Below are positions 21,901-33,707 of a stretch of DNA of 64,000 nt, in pieces. The position numbers and the translations under genes were made by a program. Origin of the DNA: Xylogone sp. PMI_703 (Eukaryota; Ascomycota; Leotiomycetes); the NCBI GenBank assembly GCA_021399445.1, contig JAJTUQ010000003.1, positions 992,001 through 1,056,000 on the forward strand, in the 5' to 3' direction. Every line of letters begins with the position of its first letter. The stretch's first letter is position 1. A model generated the notes under the pieces. It did no database searches, had not been told where the DNA came from, and saw only the letters and a list, made by a program, of their open reading frames with translations.

Positions 21901-23528
21901 CGGACCATTGACCAGTATTTTTATTCGTCGTTGTCAGATACTAGTTGCCGGGATATAGACCAGGTTATCCGTCGATATCAATCTTCAAAGTTGAAAGAAA
22001 GAACTCAAGCCAAGTACAAATTGGACGATGACTCTAACTATAACGGCGATAGAAATCTATTTAAGATTGACAAGGAAACTGAATATAATAACCATGGAAA
22101 AGATCAGGAATTTGAGATGGGTATGGTAGATCAGCTTTGGATGTGGGTAATTGATGATAGTATGCAACCCTCTACATACTTCGTTCGCCCTGACTAATCG
22201 TCTGGATGAATAGGGACGATCGTCACCTGTTTTCCACAGTCAATTGATAAAGATACGAAGAGTAATAGACATGATCTACTTAGCAGGATTCGTTCACACA
22301 TTCACGAAGAAAGGCGACCAGAAATATCTTCGATATATCATCTTGCGTCTATTATAACTTGCCTCAGTGTTGGCTTAGTGGAACATTGTCAAGCCGAACT
22401 TCCTGATGGATTCGAGTCATTTTTTCAGATATTCACCAGTTCAATCGCAATAGTAGTCGGTTTAATACAGAGTACCTTCACACTAATATTGGCTAACTTG
22501 TATTCCTAGGCCGACAAAGAAGTGAAACGTGCTGAAGATTTCAAGAAGCAGCTCTCCAGGCGTGATGAGGGTATACACGGATTGGGCCTTCAAGAAGAAA
22601 TTGAGTTACTTGAAGAGATTAAAGATATTCGTGACGAACTCAGTATACTCCAAAATATTTGTGAAGAGCAGCAAAACATACTGCAGAAGTTATTCAACCT
22701 GATTTCTAGGCCACCAAGTGAAACTAGTCAGCATATAGAACGGGATTCTGTACTCAGTTACTACAAAGGGCAGAGTGGAATTGACTTGCGTATTGAGAGG
22801 ATTAGAAAGCTGCAAACGGATGCTACTACGGCCTATGATTCAGTAAGTAGATGTGGAGAAGCAGTTAAAAGATGTTTGCTGACATACAAAGATTAACCAT
22901 CTGCTAGATCTGAAACAAAAGGATGCAAATATTTATGAAGCTGTTGAATCCCGAAAACAAGCAGAACAAACACACGTACAAGCAGAGCAGACACGTATAC
23001 AGGCAGAACAGACAACCAAGCAAGGAAGAACCATCCTGGTATTCACTATTGTAACGATAGTTTTTGTAAGTATCATTTAACAATACCGCACAAATCTCCT
23101 AATACATATCCTCTAGCTACCGATGTCCTTCTTATCATCTATCTTCGCTCTAAACGTTAGATCCTTTCCGCATCAAAATGGTGACCTTTCATATCCATCG
23201 AAATGGATATTTTCAAGAATATGTATGTGTGAAATTCCTTATATCTAGACATTACAGCTTAACGAAACACATAGTTGGTATCTCCGCGGCGCTTGCTATT
23301 CCTCTAATTCTTGCAGCGATCTATATAAACAAAATATGGAGAATGTTTGAAGACTATTCTGCCACCAACGAACAGAAGACAATGCCACGAGATGAAGTTC
23401 AGGCTCTAGATCAAGCCCCAGATCAAACTCTACAAGAGTCCAGATCACAAGATACAGTAAAGGGACGGAATCTACGAGTGAGGTTTCTTCTACGAAATAC
23501 CTCGCCTTCAATGGAATCCCCTTGTTGA
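18946..23528 (+). CDS. Ankyrin-repeat / CorA-like membrane protein
   Basis: Ten exons (18946-20601, 20668-20682, 20735-20869, 20929-21378, 21436-22159, 22214-22452, 22510-22842, 22892-23065, 23117-23222, 23275-23528) join in frame to 1361 residues. The first in-frame ATG (18946) is chosen. Residues about 10-320 are at least six ankyrin repeats (GETALYLAV, GATALWLAV, GVTPLHCAS, WTALHYAAS, GETALHRAA), with weaker repeats to about 460. A conserved fungal module follows (VYNIIYGEGPDAVMASARRSW, then WIHLPANN). The C-terminal third contains MVDQLWMWVIDD and a CorA-like membrane domain: coiled coil, ILVFTIVTIVFLPMSFLSSIFALNV and FGISAALAIPLILAAIY as two membrane helices. The CorA Gly-Met-Asn signature is not obvious, so ion transport is uncertain. 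A repeated QAEQT motif lies just before the first helix. The function is unknown. It is probably a membrane-anchored ankyrin scaffold or sensor. Confidence 0.88.
22953..23020 (+). repeat. In-frame QAEQT-coding repeat
   Basis: Three near-identical units coding (K/V/I)QAEQT(H/R/T) lie immediately before the first membrane helix of the ankyrin/CorA protein. In CorA-type proteins this position is the long stalk helix entering the membrane, so unit number would change stalk length. Confidence 0.65.
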
Positions 23529-24227
23529 GAGAACCACATAAGAATTGAAACAGTATCAAGATGCTAAATAGAATTCAAGCTTACACAAGACTATACAGCC
23601 TGAATGAATAGTGCTTATTCAATCGTCCATGGCTAAAGGGATGAGACCTTACATCTTGGGGAATGCGTATATATGAGATTATGATCGTGCACCAGTATTA
23701 AATAATCATAACGAAAGACTTCATGGCTAGCCCAGGTGACAAGTGTGCCTAAATTATATTTCCAATCCTTACCGTTATGTGAGTACGCTCCACAGGTGGC
23801 AACGTTAATCACAAAGCCAGGCTTTGCTACTAGACCGTCTTTATGAATAAGGAAACACATCTTTGGACATTCTATGAAACTGATATAATCAGGAGGAAGC
23901 AAAGCTTGGAGGTATAGGCTCAATATTATCCCCTCATTCAGCTTCGCTGGATGAGCCTAAGTGAATAGAGCCCAATAAACATGCCGAAACTAAACGATCG
24001 AAATTTTTAATATTTTAAAGTATCCACACTTACAAAAGTGGGGGATACTTGCTACTAATACAAGCGTAATCTCACAATCCGCATATTTAAGGTTCATGTT
24101 ACCAGCATGAAATAATGCTATAGCACAAGTAACTCTCATCTAGCTTCGTTGTAATTCCAGAACACGAGTTCCACCTTGCAAATTTATAATTACTCCATAG
24201 TTGATCGTGGATCTGAGAGACAGCAGG
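23529..24227. other. Intergenic region
   Basis: AT-rich 3' region of the ankyrin/CorA gene and promoter of the PLP-enzyme gene. A 96-residue minus-strand frame (23633-23923) has no start context, signal or motif I can support. Confidence 0.4.
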
Positions 24228-25507
24228 ATGGCCTCAACAGAGGACTCGGGGGTTCGGTCTGTCCCAGACGAGGCATCCCTCATGACACGAGCTACGCACG
24301 CAGATCACTATTTAAATATCAATACAGATATATCTCCTCCGATCCATTTATCGACAACTTTCTCATACGCCTCCAAGGCCAGCGACCTCATCCCTCTTGC
24401 AGAGCTTGATGTACGTCACCTACGTCTAATTCATATGATCCGCCACAGGTGTCCTAACGGGGACATTAGCATCCCTCTTCTGCTGGTCACTTCTACTCAC
24501 GGTATACTAACCCTAACAGCACACGGATCGAAAGTATTCTGACATCCCTCCTGCGTGGACGCGCTTTAACATACTCCTCTGGCCTCTCAGCCTTTCATGC
24601 TGCCCTTGTCCTGCTAAACCCGAAGCACATATCCATAGGGCCTGGCTATGACGGTTGTCATCATGTTATCTCTATCATGTCACGCCTTACCGGACTGAAG
24701 AAGATCCCCCTTGATTGCGCAGTTGACGATCTACAGGTGGGCGATATAGTACATGTGGAGACACCTTTGAACCCTACTGGAGAGGCTATAGATATCAAGG
24801 CATATGCGGACAAAGCGCACAGCAGAGGCGCATACTTGATGGTGGACGCAACATTTGCCCCGCCACCATTGCAGAATCCGTTTACACTTGGAGCGGATAT
24901 CGTTATGCACTCAGGCACTAAGTATATTGGTGGACATTCAGATATGTTATGTGGAGTACTCGCAATATCGGATCGTCATGCAGAATGGTTTGAGCGATTA
25001 CATCAAGACAGACGTTATCTGGGGAACGTAATGGGAAACTTAGAGGCATGGTTAGGAGTTCGTAGTTTAAGAACTCTGGGATTGAGAGTTTGTTCACAAA
25101 GCCAGAGTGCAACGCGGTTGGTAGAATGGCTGAACGGGTGTCTTCAGCCGGAGGGAGACAGGTTGGCTGGCGCAGCTGTTGTCAGAAAGGTTCTTGAGAG
25201 GGTGCAACATGCGAGCTTACAGAATCAAGAATGGTTGAAGGTACAGATGCCAAATGGCTTCGGGCCGGTTTTCGCAATACACATGAAGAATGAGAGTTTA
25301 GCTCGTCGGTTACCCGAAAAGTTAGATTATTTCGCGCATGCGACGTCCTTGGGCGGGGTGGAATCTTTGATCGAATGGCGAGCAATGAGCGACGTAAATG
25401 TGAGCAGGAGTCTCTTACGGTTGAGTATTGGCTTGGAAGGATGGGAAGACCTACAAAGCGATCTGATAAAGGGCTTTAAGTTACTAGTTGAGGAGGATAA
25501 GCTGTAG
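24228..25507 (+). CDS. PLP-dependent trans-sulfuration (Cys/Met metabolism) enzyme
   Basis: Exons 24228-24410 and 24470-25507 (phase-0 intron with a CTAAC branch) give 406 residues, the normal size of the cystathionine gamma-synthase / beta-lyase / gamma-lyase family. Visible motifs are YSRYTNPNSTRIE (cofactor and substrate contacts), TYSSGLSAFHAAL (phosphate-binding region), VETPLNPTGE, the PLP aspartate region MVDATFAPPPLQNP, and the lysine that forms the aldimine in MHSGTKYIGGHSD (Lys about 212). The C-terminal SLGGVESLIEWRAM and LLRLSIGLE are also typical. Enzymes of this fold make or break C-S bonds in cysteine, homocysteine and methionine metabolism in the cytosol. Which reaction this one runs cannot be told. 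It resembles the yeast YHR112C-like branch. The ATG at 24228 fits the family start; an upstream in-frame ATG at 24201 would add nine residues. Confidence 0.9.
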
Positions 25508-27624
25508 ATATCAACTTAATATATTTTTTCTATTCTTTGGACGGGGTGATTGTAATAATGTAAGGCACAAAGCAAAATAGTAGAGAGAATGCGGGATGGG
25601 ATGTGTACAAAAGATGAAGATATATCATAAATGGACCAATGAAACACGATGGCATTGTCATACCTTAGACATGGCAAATATCAAGTTGACTAAGGTTTAC
25701 TATAAAGTAAATCTTCGAAGTACAATATCATTCTTTTACTCATTTTGGGATCGGCCTCTTAGGTTTTCGATCATTCTTTCAGGTCGAGAAGCAAAAAGAT
25801 GTGATAAGGGGGCACTCGCTGCCTTCAATGATAGCCACAATGTCATGAAAATGGAACTGATGTCCTAGCATATAGCTTTTACCTTACAAGCTCAACTGAA
25901 CCCGGCCCTAAGAGAGCGTACCAGTAGCGTGCTGCAACCAATAAACTACATTGCTTTACTACTTACGTCCACCGTAAATAAGGAGGAAAATAGAAAAAAC
26001 CCTGCGATTGCGGGGATTGCATCATATGAGATTTGAATTCCATAGAGAGCTACAATGCAAGGAATACAATTTCAGTTAGACACAATGGAGAATATAGAGT
26101 GGGGAACATGGAGGTTGTGTATTTGTTGGCTTGGTTATTCAAGCATTTTCCCCCACTTCTGCGGCCGCAGCTGCTGGACTACATACACATTCGGGGTCCT
26201 CTACTGTATTCCTTCGGCCCGACACCCTGAGCCCTAGAAGGAACTGTAAGAATTGCAATAGCCTTACTTGCCCCCAATAAGGCACTAAGCACTCACCCTA
26301 TTATTGATAACAAAAGTTATAGTTGAATGAAATATGCCTTTAGAGTCATTTTTAATCTCCCTGCACTTTGTGGGACGAATACTTTCCGATTAATCTACTG
26401 GTACTTCCAATTATGTGAATCAGAGCTGCCTTGTAGAAGTATGAATCCACCACAACCGGCCAATTAAGAAGAGATGTGGGAGCGGAAACACATTATATAA
26501 AACGCAGTCTGTTCGCACTTGTATACTAGTATAGATTTGAGCTACTGATACTCATACTTCAACCCGCATAAACGTGATAGCGTACACCTCTTACAAAATT
26601 ATCCAGTATCTACAAGGCAAACTGCTGGTATCTGAATACAAATGATGGTTGAACTATGATCTCCGGGTGCTGCTGAAGACGGCTAACTGGTACTGAGAAT
26701 GGCATGTAGATGAAAGCGTACTAGTGTATCTAGCATATCTAACCAGCATGCATGAACTCTTGAATAGAAGTGGTGGTGTATCAGTGCATGCCGTGTACAT
26801 AGCATCAAAGGATGGAGCACGAATCCATGTATAAAATGCCAAATTGTAGAATGCAACTACTATCTTTATTGCTGTAAGCTTCTTATCAACTAATTGTTTG
26901 ATAGCTGGGTCATTCGTATTGGTTCTTAACATATACTGGCTTTACACTGCCTAACATGAGGCGTCCCGGACACTGAAATCTTGGAGTTTAAATATGAAAC
27001 GCCTTGTAATTCAGTCATGGACTATACATATGCGCAATTTGTGATCCATCGTGAGTTTTAGCCATTGCGGACTCACTGAGATGTACTGTTATAATACCGG
27101 GAATCGGAGCTTTCCTGTTTGAAGCATCTAAGCCTGTGAACTTATTGACAAAAATAAAAGGAAGTTATAATTGAAAGAAAAAATTTACATCGCGTCTATT
27201 CATTTTGTGATTTCTAGGATTAATATGTTAAGTCGATTTACTTTGAATACTAGTTTTATTCAAGATCAAATTTAATAATAAATTTATACCACATTAACCA
27301 GACCGCAGTTTTCGACTCATTGATTTGTCATATTCTTTCTTCGAGGATAGCACGGAATAGTGCCCTAGCAATTAGGTACCCGTAGCGGTTAGATGGCCTG
27401 TGAAATTCTTGTTTTATGACGCTGTACCCCGCTGTAGGTGGGTTGCATTGCGCGTCGCTCCTAGGATCAACATGTTATGTAAGCCCCCTGGTATTTGATA
27501 ATACTTGGTTGCAGTGGTCAGAAGGCACTATGGTTTAGTTAGGATACCCGCTGGTAACTAGTTTTTCTTTTCTTTCTTTTTTGGTCAGAATCCACTTCTG
27601 TTCATGACAGACTTACTTTACAGT
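25508..27624. other. Gene-free region, about 2.1 kb
   Basis: No gene supported. Several 60-92-residue frames on both strands overlap without splice support. It contains a polypyrimidine run (about 27558-27582) and long AT-rich tracts near 27170-27300. Confidence 0.45.
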
Positions 27625-29031
27625 CTAGACGAGATTTAAACCTCCCTTTGTAGCTCCATCGACCAGCTTTGATCTAAGAATTAGCCCGGGATACTGCCTG
27701 CCATCTACTCCATTATTCCAATCTGCTTGGTAGGGTAGCTGATTGATATTGTAGTACAGATAGCCATCCCAGCCGGCGTTTGCACTGTCCGGCCAGATGA
27801 TCCTGGGGTCTCGTACATATGGGATAGTTTGGTGAGTAGTGGAGCTGTTTGCATACATCATTAGTAACATCATTCTTGCCACTCATGAATAAGAGAGGTA
27901 CTCACTTGTAGATGTAAATGGCGTTATGTTCGGGCATAAGCATATACACATTTCCATTACTATCACCAGAGAAACCATTTGCATTACCACCGCGGCCACC
28001 CAGGAATTTCACGTTATCGTTAGCTACTACAGTTGCTAAGGGGTCTGTGCTTGGATTGACCCTCAAGTACTTCGTCTCGACGGAGTATAGAAAATCTCCA
28101 GTTAGAGGTGAAAAGAAGAGCACCTTGACAGATTTTAGTGATTTCGTATGTAATAACTTGTGATGATACCTACTTCACCATCCGCACTTAGTTCAATACC
28201 ATCTAATCCCTCCGACTGCCATGTCATGGACGACTGTCGCTGATGCACATATGAGGGGATCCCATTATAGCTGGGAACGTCCTCGTTAATGCGCAAAGTG
28301 CCTGCATTCTGTGTAAGATGACGCCAAGACTCTCCGGTGCCCAGATCTAGAATGATGAAACCGTTACGACCTTCGTTGCTACTGTCCACAATGTAGGCAA
28401 GACCTTGGCCAGATTCAGTCACGTTGGGACGAAGATCAAATCTTATATCATTCATGTAAGAATCTGGATAATGCACACTTGACGGAAAGTAATATGATCT
28501 TTCGATTGAATTTGTGGTGAGATTAATTGCGACAAGTTTAGGACCTCCCGGAGCTGCGTAAGCAATAGCAGGAGTTCCTGTCTGATTAACTGTAGGACGG
28601 CCAGTATCAAGTACCCAAAGCCTGTCGTCGGGGGTGTTAAATAATGCCTGGACGCTAATGAAATGGTCCCTATCAGCACTTCCAAGAAGGAGACCGTTCG
28701 TAACATTCGCAAGGCCTCCAGGAGGAGAATTTAACTCTGCATTTGGATATGGAACCTCAGCAGTGAGATTAGATATCTCCCCAAGAGTGTAGTTATAAGT
28801 GCCGCGAGTGTAGCAAGCGAATATACGACCTCTCCTGGACACGGAAATACCAATGGGCCATTGATCGTAGTAGTAATGGACTTCTTCCACCGCAGGCCCA
28901 TATGTCCCCGCATCGCGTCGTACGTTACGCGGACCAGAGGTAGTGAAAGTTGTATTCAAATCATATGGAAACGTTGTTTGCCCCGTGGTCAGAGCCACTA
29001 GGCTCACAGCAAAAAGAGCAGGAGTTTTCAT
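27625..29031 (-). CDS. Secreted MRJP / Yellow-like protein
   Basis: Minus-strand exons 29031-28174, 28123-27906 and 27844-27625 give 431 residues. The start is the ATG that opens a signal peptide (MKTPALFAVSLVALTTGQT). The rest matches the major royal jelly / Yellow six-bladed propeller family: WPIGISVSRRGRIFACY, DRLWVLDTGR, YMNDIRFD, AYIVDSSNEGRNGFIILDL, DGIELSADGE, and the C-terminal GGRGGNANGFSGDSNGNVY plus RDPRIIWPDSAN. In insects Yellow proteins act in melanin formation, and bacterial and fungal members are secreted with largely unknown roles. Both introns (50 and 61 nt) are needed to remove stops. Many N-glycosylation sites (NTT, NYT, NLT, NVT, NQT) agree with secretion. Function in this fungus is inference only. 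Confidence 0.9.
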
Positions 29032-29989
29032 AACGGATGTAGAAAGGTTGAATAACTTTTTAGTTTTTTTTTGTAAAAGAGCAAAATAAATATTGAAGCA
29101 GATGGCGTTAGAGGTCCTAAGGAGCCTAGTCGTAAACTTACATCTTCTCACAGCTGAATCACAAGTTGTAATATCCTTTTATAACCAGGTAATTCCCCCT
29201 CATTGTGGGACCTTGTTTTTCAATGACGATCGTTAGTCCCATGATGAAGATGCCGAACGACCGAACAACCCGGCATACGTAGCCATCGTGGCTATGAACC
29301 TCGTCAAGATGTGGTGTCTTTTGAAGTAATCCATGTCTTGCATAAATTCATCCTCGAGAATGGGGAAGGCAAGAGGGGTTTCGGCCAGTAATAAGTGTTC
29401 TGCATTTTACTTTACAAGTTGTCGTCACACCGAGAACTCGAGGAGCTTACAAATTCGCTCGCACGAGACTTGCGTTCACTTTTTCTCAATGCCGTATTCT
29501 ATCATCGTGCCTCTCCCTTGTCGTGCGATGTAATTGAACGCGTACTTTCAAGCGGAGCTGAAGTGAGTCGGGAATTTTAGCTACAGCATGCAGGCGAAGA
29601 AGCGCGCAGTACTTGCAGTGGTACGCGTAGAAATTCAAAAGTTGTTAGCCTGAGCAGGGGTGTGGCAAGCACCAGGTCTTTCAGGACAACAAGTTTCCTC
29701 TTAACATTTATGAAGCAAAGGTGATTCTTAAGGGAGTCGGGATTCTATGAATGATATATGTGGTAATATTCATAAATTTTACCTGCGATGTTTTTGCGCG
29801 GTTGATATTTGCGCATGGTTCTCCTGAGTCACTTCTTAATATCCTTATGGTTGTATTATCTCAATACAATACGATACATTATAATACCCCGAATTAGTAT
29901 AACTAAAATATTCGTTCTTACGTCCGATTACTAACACCAGAGAGATAACTGAACTTATTCTACTCTAATATAGAGGTACCAGGATCCAA
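29032..29989. other. Intergenic region with MRJP promoter
   Basis: Upstream region of the MRJP-like gene and 3' region of the APH-like gene. It holds a TATA box for the former (29176-29183) and a repeated CAATACAATACGATACAT stretch near 29862-29878. No gene seen. Confidence 0.45.
29176..29183 (-). promoter_or_regulatory. TATA box of the MRJP-like gene
   Basis: TATAAAAG on the minus strand, about 145 bases upstream of the ATG at 29031. The sequence and distance suit a fungal core promoter. No other initiation signal was fixed. Confidence 0.5.
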
Positions 29990-31012
29990 CTACAGCTCTG
30001 GAGGGCTATGGTTCTCTTCTAGGAATGGCAACTTTCGCAAGAAAATTTCCAGATATTTCTCTGCCTTTTCACTTTTCCACTCCAGCAGCTTTGGCACATA
30101 ATAAGTAAGGATGCCTAACGCTTTCTCATATTTTATTGCTTCCAAATCACTCTCCTCAAACCCTTCTGAAGTTAAGAGTTGTCGTAGCCTGGCATAGAAG
30201 AGAGATTCCAACACACGACGATCCTCCATATCCTCCCAGCCATCTTTGGTCATATACCCAAAGAGTTGCTCGATGAAATGAAAGTTGTGTCCTAGAGGAA
30301 GATAAGAAGTGCCGTCCCAATCAAGAACACCAGTGATATGTCCCGACCTCTCGTCGATCAGATAATTGAAGGGTGTTAGGTCTGCGTGTGTTAAGACGAG
30401 TGGAAGCTTTGCTAGACATGCACTGTTTTTTCGGATCTCTGATAGACAATGCAAGATTCGACCTTTCAGGTTCTGAGTTTTGAATGTATGGTTATCTACC
30501 GTTGACTGTATCTTCGAGAGTGACAAAGGGTCGGATGGATATGTGATAGGGCGTTTTGCGCCACGAGCTAGAATACCGGCAAGGTCGCTGATGGTTGTCA
30601 AACGGTGGGTTTGGGGTAGGCTTTCCTCTGCAGCCATGAGAACGGCAATGTACGGCGTGCCTGATATTAACTGAGAGTCATACACGAAGAGATCCTCAAA
30701 ACAGCCACGAAAACGCACTTGCGGCACAAGCTTGCCATGAATTATAGCTGCCTCTTCCATATTGGAAAGGACAAGCTCCTCATATCGAAATTGAATGACA
30801 GTAGATTTTGAGGCCAGATTTCGCGGCGCTACAATGCAAGTGTAGCTGAAACAGCCTTGATAATCGCATGGCTTCACATCAACAGACGCATTCGCATGAT
30901 GGTACAACCATTGTATGAGAACATCTCGAATAAATCTGTGGCAATCCTCCTGGCAGACGTTAGAACACTGAGAGAAGAATTCTTCAATACGATTGTGTTG
31001 GTAAGTATCCAT
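29990..31012 (-). CDS. APH-family (aminoglycoside phosphotransferase-like) kinase
   Basis: An intronless minus-strand frame codes 340 residues, usual for fungal APH-domain proteins. The kinase catalytic loop is LVLTHADLTPFNYLID, with the catalytic aspartate at about 211 and the metal-binding asparagine three residues after LTP. The metal-binding segment is GVLDWDGTSYLPLG (Asp about 231/233). The N-lobe is less conserved, with STVIQFRYEE as the probable nucleotide-binding strand. Family members phosphorylate small molecules such as choline, homoserine or sugars, and fungal genomes carry dozens with unknown substrates, so drug resistance should not be inferred from the name. The gene is head-to-head with an alpha/beta hydrolase gene across 543 bases, a layout that often means shared control. 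Confidence 0.88.
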   Translation of the reverse strand: MDTYQHNRIEEFFSQCSNVCQEDCHRFIRDVLIQWLYHHANASVDVKPCDYQGCFSYTCIVAPRNLASKSTVIQFRYEELVLSNMEEAAIIHGKLVPQVRFRGCFEDLFVYDSQLISGTPYIAVLMAAEESLPQTHRLTTISDLAGILARGAKRPITYPSDPLSLSKIQSTVDNHTFKTQNLKGRILHCLSEIRKNSACLAKLPLVLTHADLTPFNYLIDERSGHITGVLDWDGTSYLPLGHNFHFIEQLFGYMTKDGWEDMEDRRVLESLFYARLRQLLTSEGFEESDLEAIKYEKALGILTYYVPKLLEWKSEKAEKYLEIFLRKLPFLEENHSPPEL

Positions 31013-31555
31013 TACAATTTCCTTGCGCGAGGCGGGCGGATCTTGTTTTGTATCGGCCGGGTTGGAGAGTCAAAGAGTGCTCATCTTTGTCCTCTCGCCT
31101 GGCTAATAATGATCATAGTGTCGGAACAAAGAGAGATCTCCAATTTTCTGGCTGCTTATTCACTCCTATATTTGTTCTGACACACTGGAACTAATCTGCT
31201 AGCCATTCACCGGAGCACAAAGAAAACAACAACGGTGGCCTACATGTGTAGCTAGTCTAGGAAATCTTCACACAAGTTTTAGAAGCTTGACCAAAACAAT
31301 AGCTAGTGAGTCTGCTCTGTAGTTATGTCTATATATTATACTATAAATAGGATATTGCTGTAGACAGAATACGTCGATTCATTTTGGTGTGGAGATATCT
31401 CGAGAATATTGACCTGAAGCGATCTGCATTGAAGTGCATGCAAGAATGTGCAACTTCTCCCATTTCTCCACCGGAAACTCCATTAATATCCCGAACTCTA
31501 CGCAGGACTTGTGAGCTACTTATTTACCAGAGACACATCTAGGCTAAGAGAGACT
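31013..31555. promoter_or_regulatory. Divergent promoter: APH-like kinase / hydrolase
   Basis: Shared upstream region of two divergent genes. A TATATTATACTATAAATAGG stretch (about 31330-31349) could serve as core promoter for the plus-strand hydrolase. No coding potential accepted. Confidence 0.45.
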
Positions 31556-32683
31556 ATGGTTCATGTCACATTGCCGCTATACAATGGAGAAAGGCTAGAG
31601 ATAATTTCAGGTTTTCCTGCCCTGTACAAGTTCTTCCCCGCTGACTCTTCGAAACTCCTTCTCGTGTTTGTTCCCGGTGCCGCCCATAACGCCCGCATTG
31701 CATATGGCTGCCATGACGGGGCAGTCCCAGAGGATTTTCTCGCCAGCGCACTCAACAGCAAGGGGTACCCGTTCCTCGCTCTATCATATCCTGTTGAGAG
31801 CTTATTAGATGAAGCTGTGTTGATGCCAGCAACATGCCCTAGCTACCGAATCTGCGACTGGGGCCGCCAAGCCGCTGTGACAACGAAGCAAGTTATCAAC
31901 GAGCACAAACTTAGTGGAAGAGTCGTCTTACTGGGGTGGAGCATGGGCGGAAAGGTTATTGAGCCGTTTACAACAGTCGCTACGGAGCTTGGAATTACGG
32001 TTGAGTTGTTCATCGCTCTCTCTGCAACACCAGGAATATACGGAATTCGAGGGAAGGTGCCATCGATTGAGCGAACGAAGGCTGGGTATGCCACATACAA
32101 AGGTCTCATTGATCGAATGGTGCTTTCGCTACACGAACAGCAAGATCGTGCTAGTGGGCCTCATAGGACCATCATTCCTGACGATATATATCTGCGTGAC
32201 TACTTGGGTCATACACCAATTGGGCTGGCGGCGTGGGGCGCGAGGTACAACCATGAGAGCCCGCATCTAGATGCATTTATTGAGGATGAATGGGAGATGA
32301 TTGCAGACTCTCGAGCTGATAATTTTGGTGGATTACCATTCATGACTGCTATTTATGGAACAGCTCCTTCAGATATCCGACATGTGATCGTGGACAAAGT
32401 GACTTGGGGATTTATGCTCACATACAAGCTCCTAGCTGATATTGAGCGATGGAAAGTTGAAGTTGGAGCGGTCGACATACATGATGAGAATTGGAGAAGA
32501 ATGATAGACCTAATCCATTCTGCGCCCGCCAAATTGAGTCATTCTGTCAACGGAAATCATCTCTTTTTCGTTGGAGAGCAAGGCGCAAAGGCCACCGCCG
32601 ATACCATTGAAATGCAAATTACAAATGCAAAGGAGTTCGAGGCAAAATTTACCAGTTTATTAGGTCAATTAAAGAGAACTTGA
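31556..32683 (+). CDS. Alpha/beta hydrolase-fold protein
   Basis: Intronless; the ATG at 31556 gives 375 residues, and the 45 open bases upstream have no ATG. The alpha/beta hydrolase layout is visible: strand and oxyanion region LLVFVPGAAHNARIAYG, strand YPFLALSYP, and the nucleophile elbow VVLLGWSMGGKV (Ser about 129). The acid is uncertain; a C-terminal histidine candidate lies in NGNHLFFVGEQ. There is no signal peptide or membrane segment, so a cytosolic enzyme is likely. A long middle insertion (about residues 165-260, with EDEWEMIADSRADNFGGLP) would form the cap. The substrate is unknown. The pairing with the divergent APH-like gene may mean joint work on one small molecule, which is inference. 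Confidence 0.8.
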   Translation: MVHVTLPLYNGERLEIISGFPALYKFFPADSSKLLLVFVPGAAHNARIAYGCHDGAVPEDFLASALNSKGYPFLALSYPVESLLDEAVLMPATCPSYRICDWGRQAAVTTKQVINEHKLSGRVVLLGWSMGGKVIEPFTTVATELGITVELFIALSATPGIYGIRGKVPSIERTKAGYATYKGLIDRMVLSLHEQQDRASGPHRTIIPDDIYLRDYLGHTPIGLAAWGARYNHESPHLDAFIEDEWEMIADSRADNFGGLPFMTAIYGTAPSDIRHVIVDKVTWGFMLTYKLLADIERWKVEVGAVDIHDENWRRMIDLIHSAPAKLSHSVNGNHLFFVGEQGAKATADTIEMQITNAKEFEAKFTSLLGQLKRT

Positions 32684-33707
32684 CATAAGGTCTTATAATA
32701 GAGTATAGAATACGTTATGTTGTAGCGTTCTAGGTTGCTGCATCGAGGGCCGTCTTCATCGTATGGTGTCTCGTCGTCCTAAACATCCTAAACAATGCCA
32801 ATCTACTGGGACGAGATTACTACCACATGAGCTAAATAGGATAAATATAACGAGTATCAGTTGAAAATACTAAATCTATGGTTACATTTCATTCTGTCTC
32901 TCAAAAAGGCGAAACTATATTCTCGATTCATCAGTCTGGAGCCAAGCCTATTAATTAGCTTTCATTATTAGCTCATGCTGGGAAGACTGGAATGAGTCAA
33001 TTCAAATGGAAGTAAGATAACTAAAGTAAGAATATTAGATTCGCATTGAAAGGAATGTGTTCTTCAACGGATTCAAAAAATCGTAAATTGAGCCATCTAT
33101 GGGATATTCAAGGCTATAATGAGATAAAATGCGATTTGACATACTAGCGCTCTAGCATCACCTGGGGAAATATGTTGACTAAATTATAAAAGCAGATTAA
33201 TTTATCACTTTCATAATAAGACGTAAGATATATAGAATTATGATTTCCAAGAATTTGTAATACATAGTTGGTCGATGCGAAAGACATAATGTACAGAGGC
33301 AATGGCGTAATGATAGAATCAACCTATTAAAAAGATTCTAGCAAATGACGCGAGATAGGGGCTTTCGTGGCAAATTGATAATGCATTTCCTGAATTTCTC
33401 AATCTAGTAGTTATCAGCTTTATGATCTGAGATATGGTCTTCATTGGTGGTGAGTGGAATGTATCTGATGTCTTTCTTATCTTCGGGTACACATAGAGGT
33501 CTCGCGTTGGTGCGAAAATGGCAGGGAAGAGCATTGTGAGGAAGACGCATCGCGAGCAGCTAATCAGATGGCGTAATTGCGGAGAGTAATTGGAACACCA
33601 ACACAGGGTTCTCATTCACAGTTGATAAATAAGTATCAAAAGGATAGCCATTGATGTCTTGATTCTTCTCTAGATTCGAGCGATATCTGGCTGGATAACA
33701 GTCAACT
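32684..33707. other. Gene-free AT-rich spacer
   Basis: About 1 kb of AT-rich sequence. Minus-strand frames at 33319-33615 and 33560-33766 are short and unsupported. No gene seen. Confidence 0.45.
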
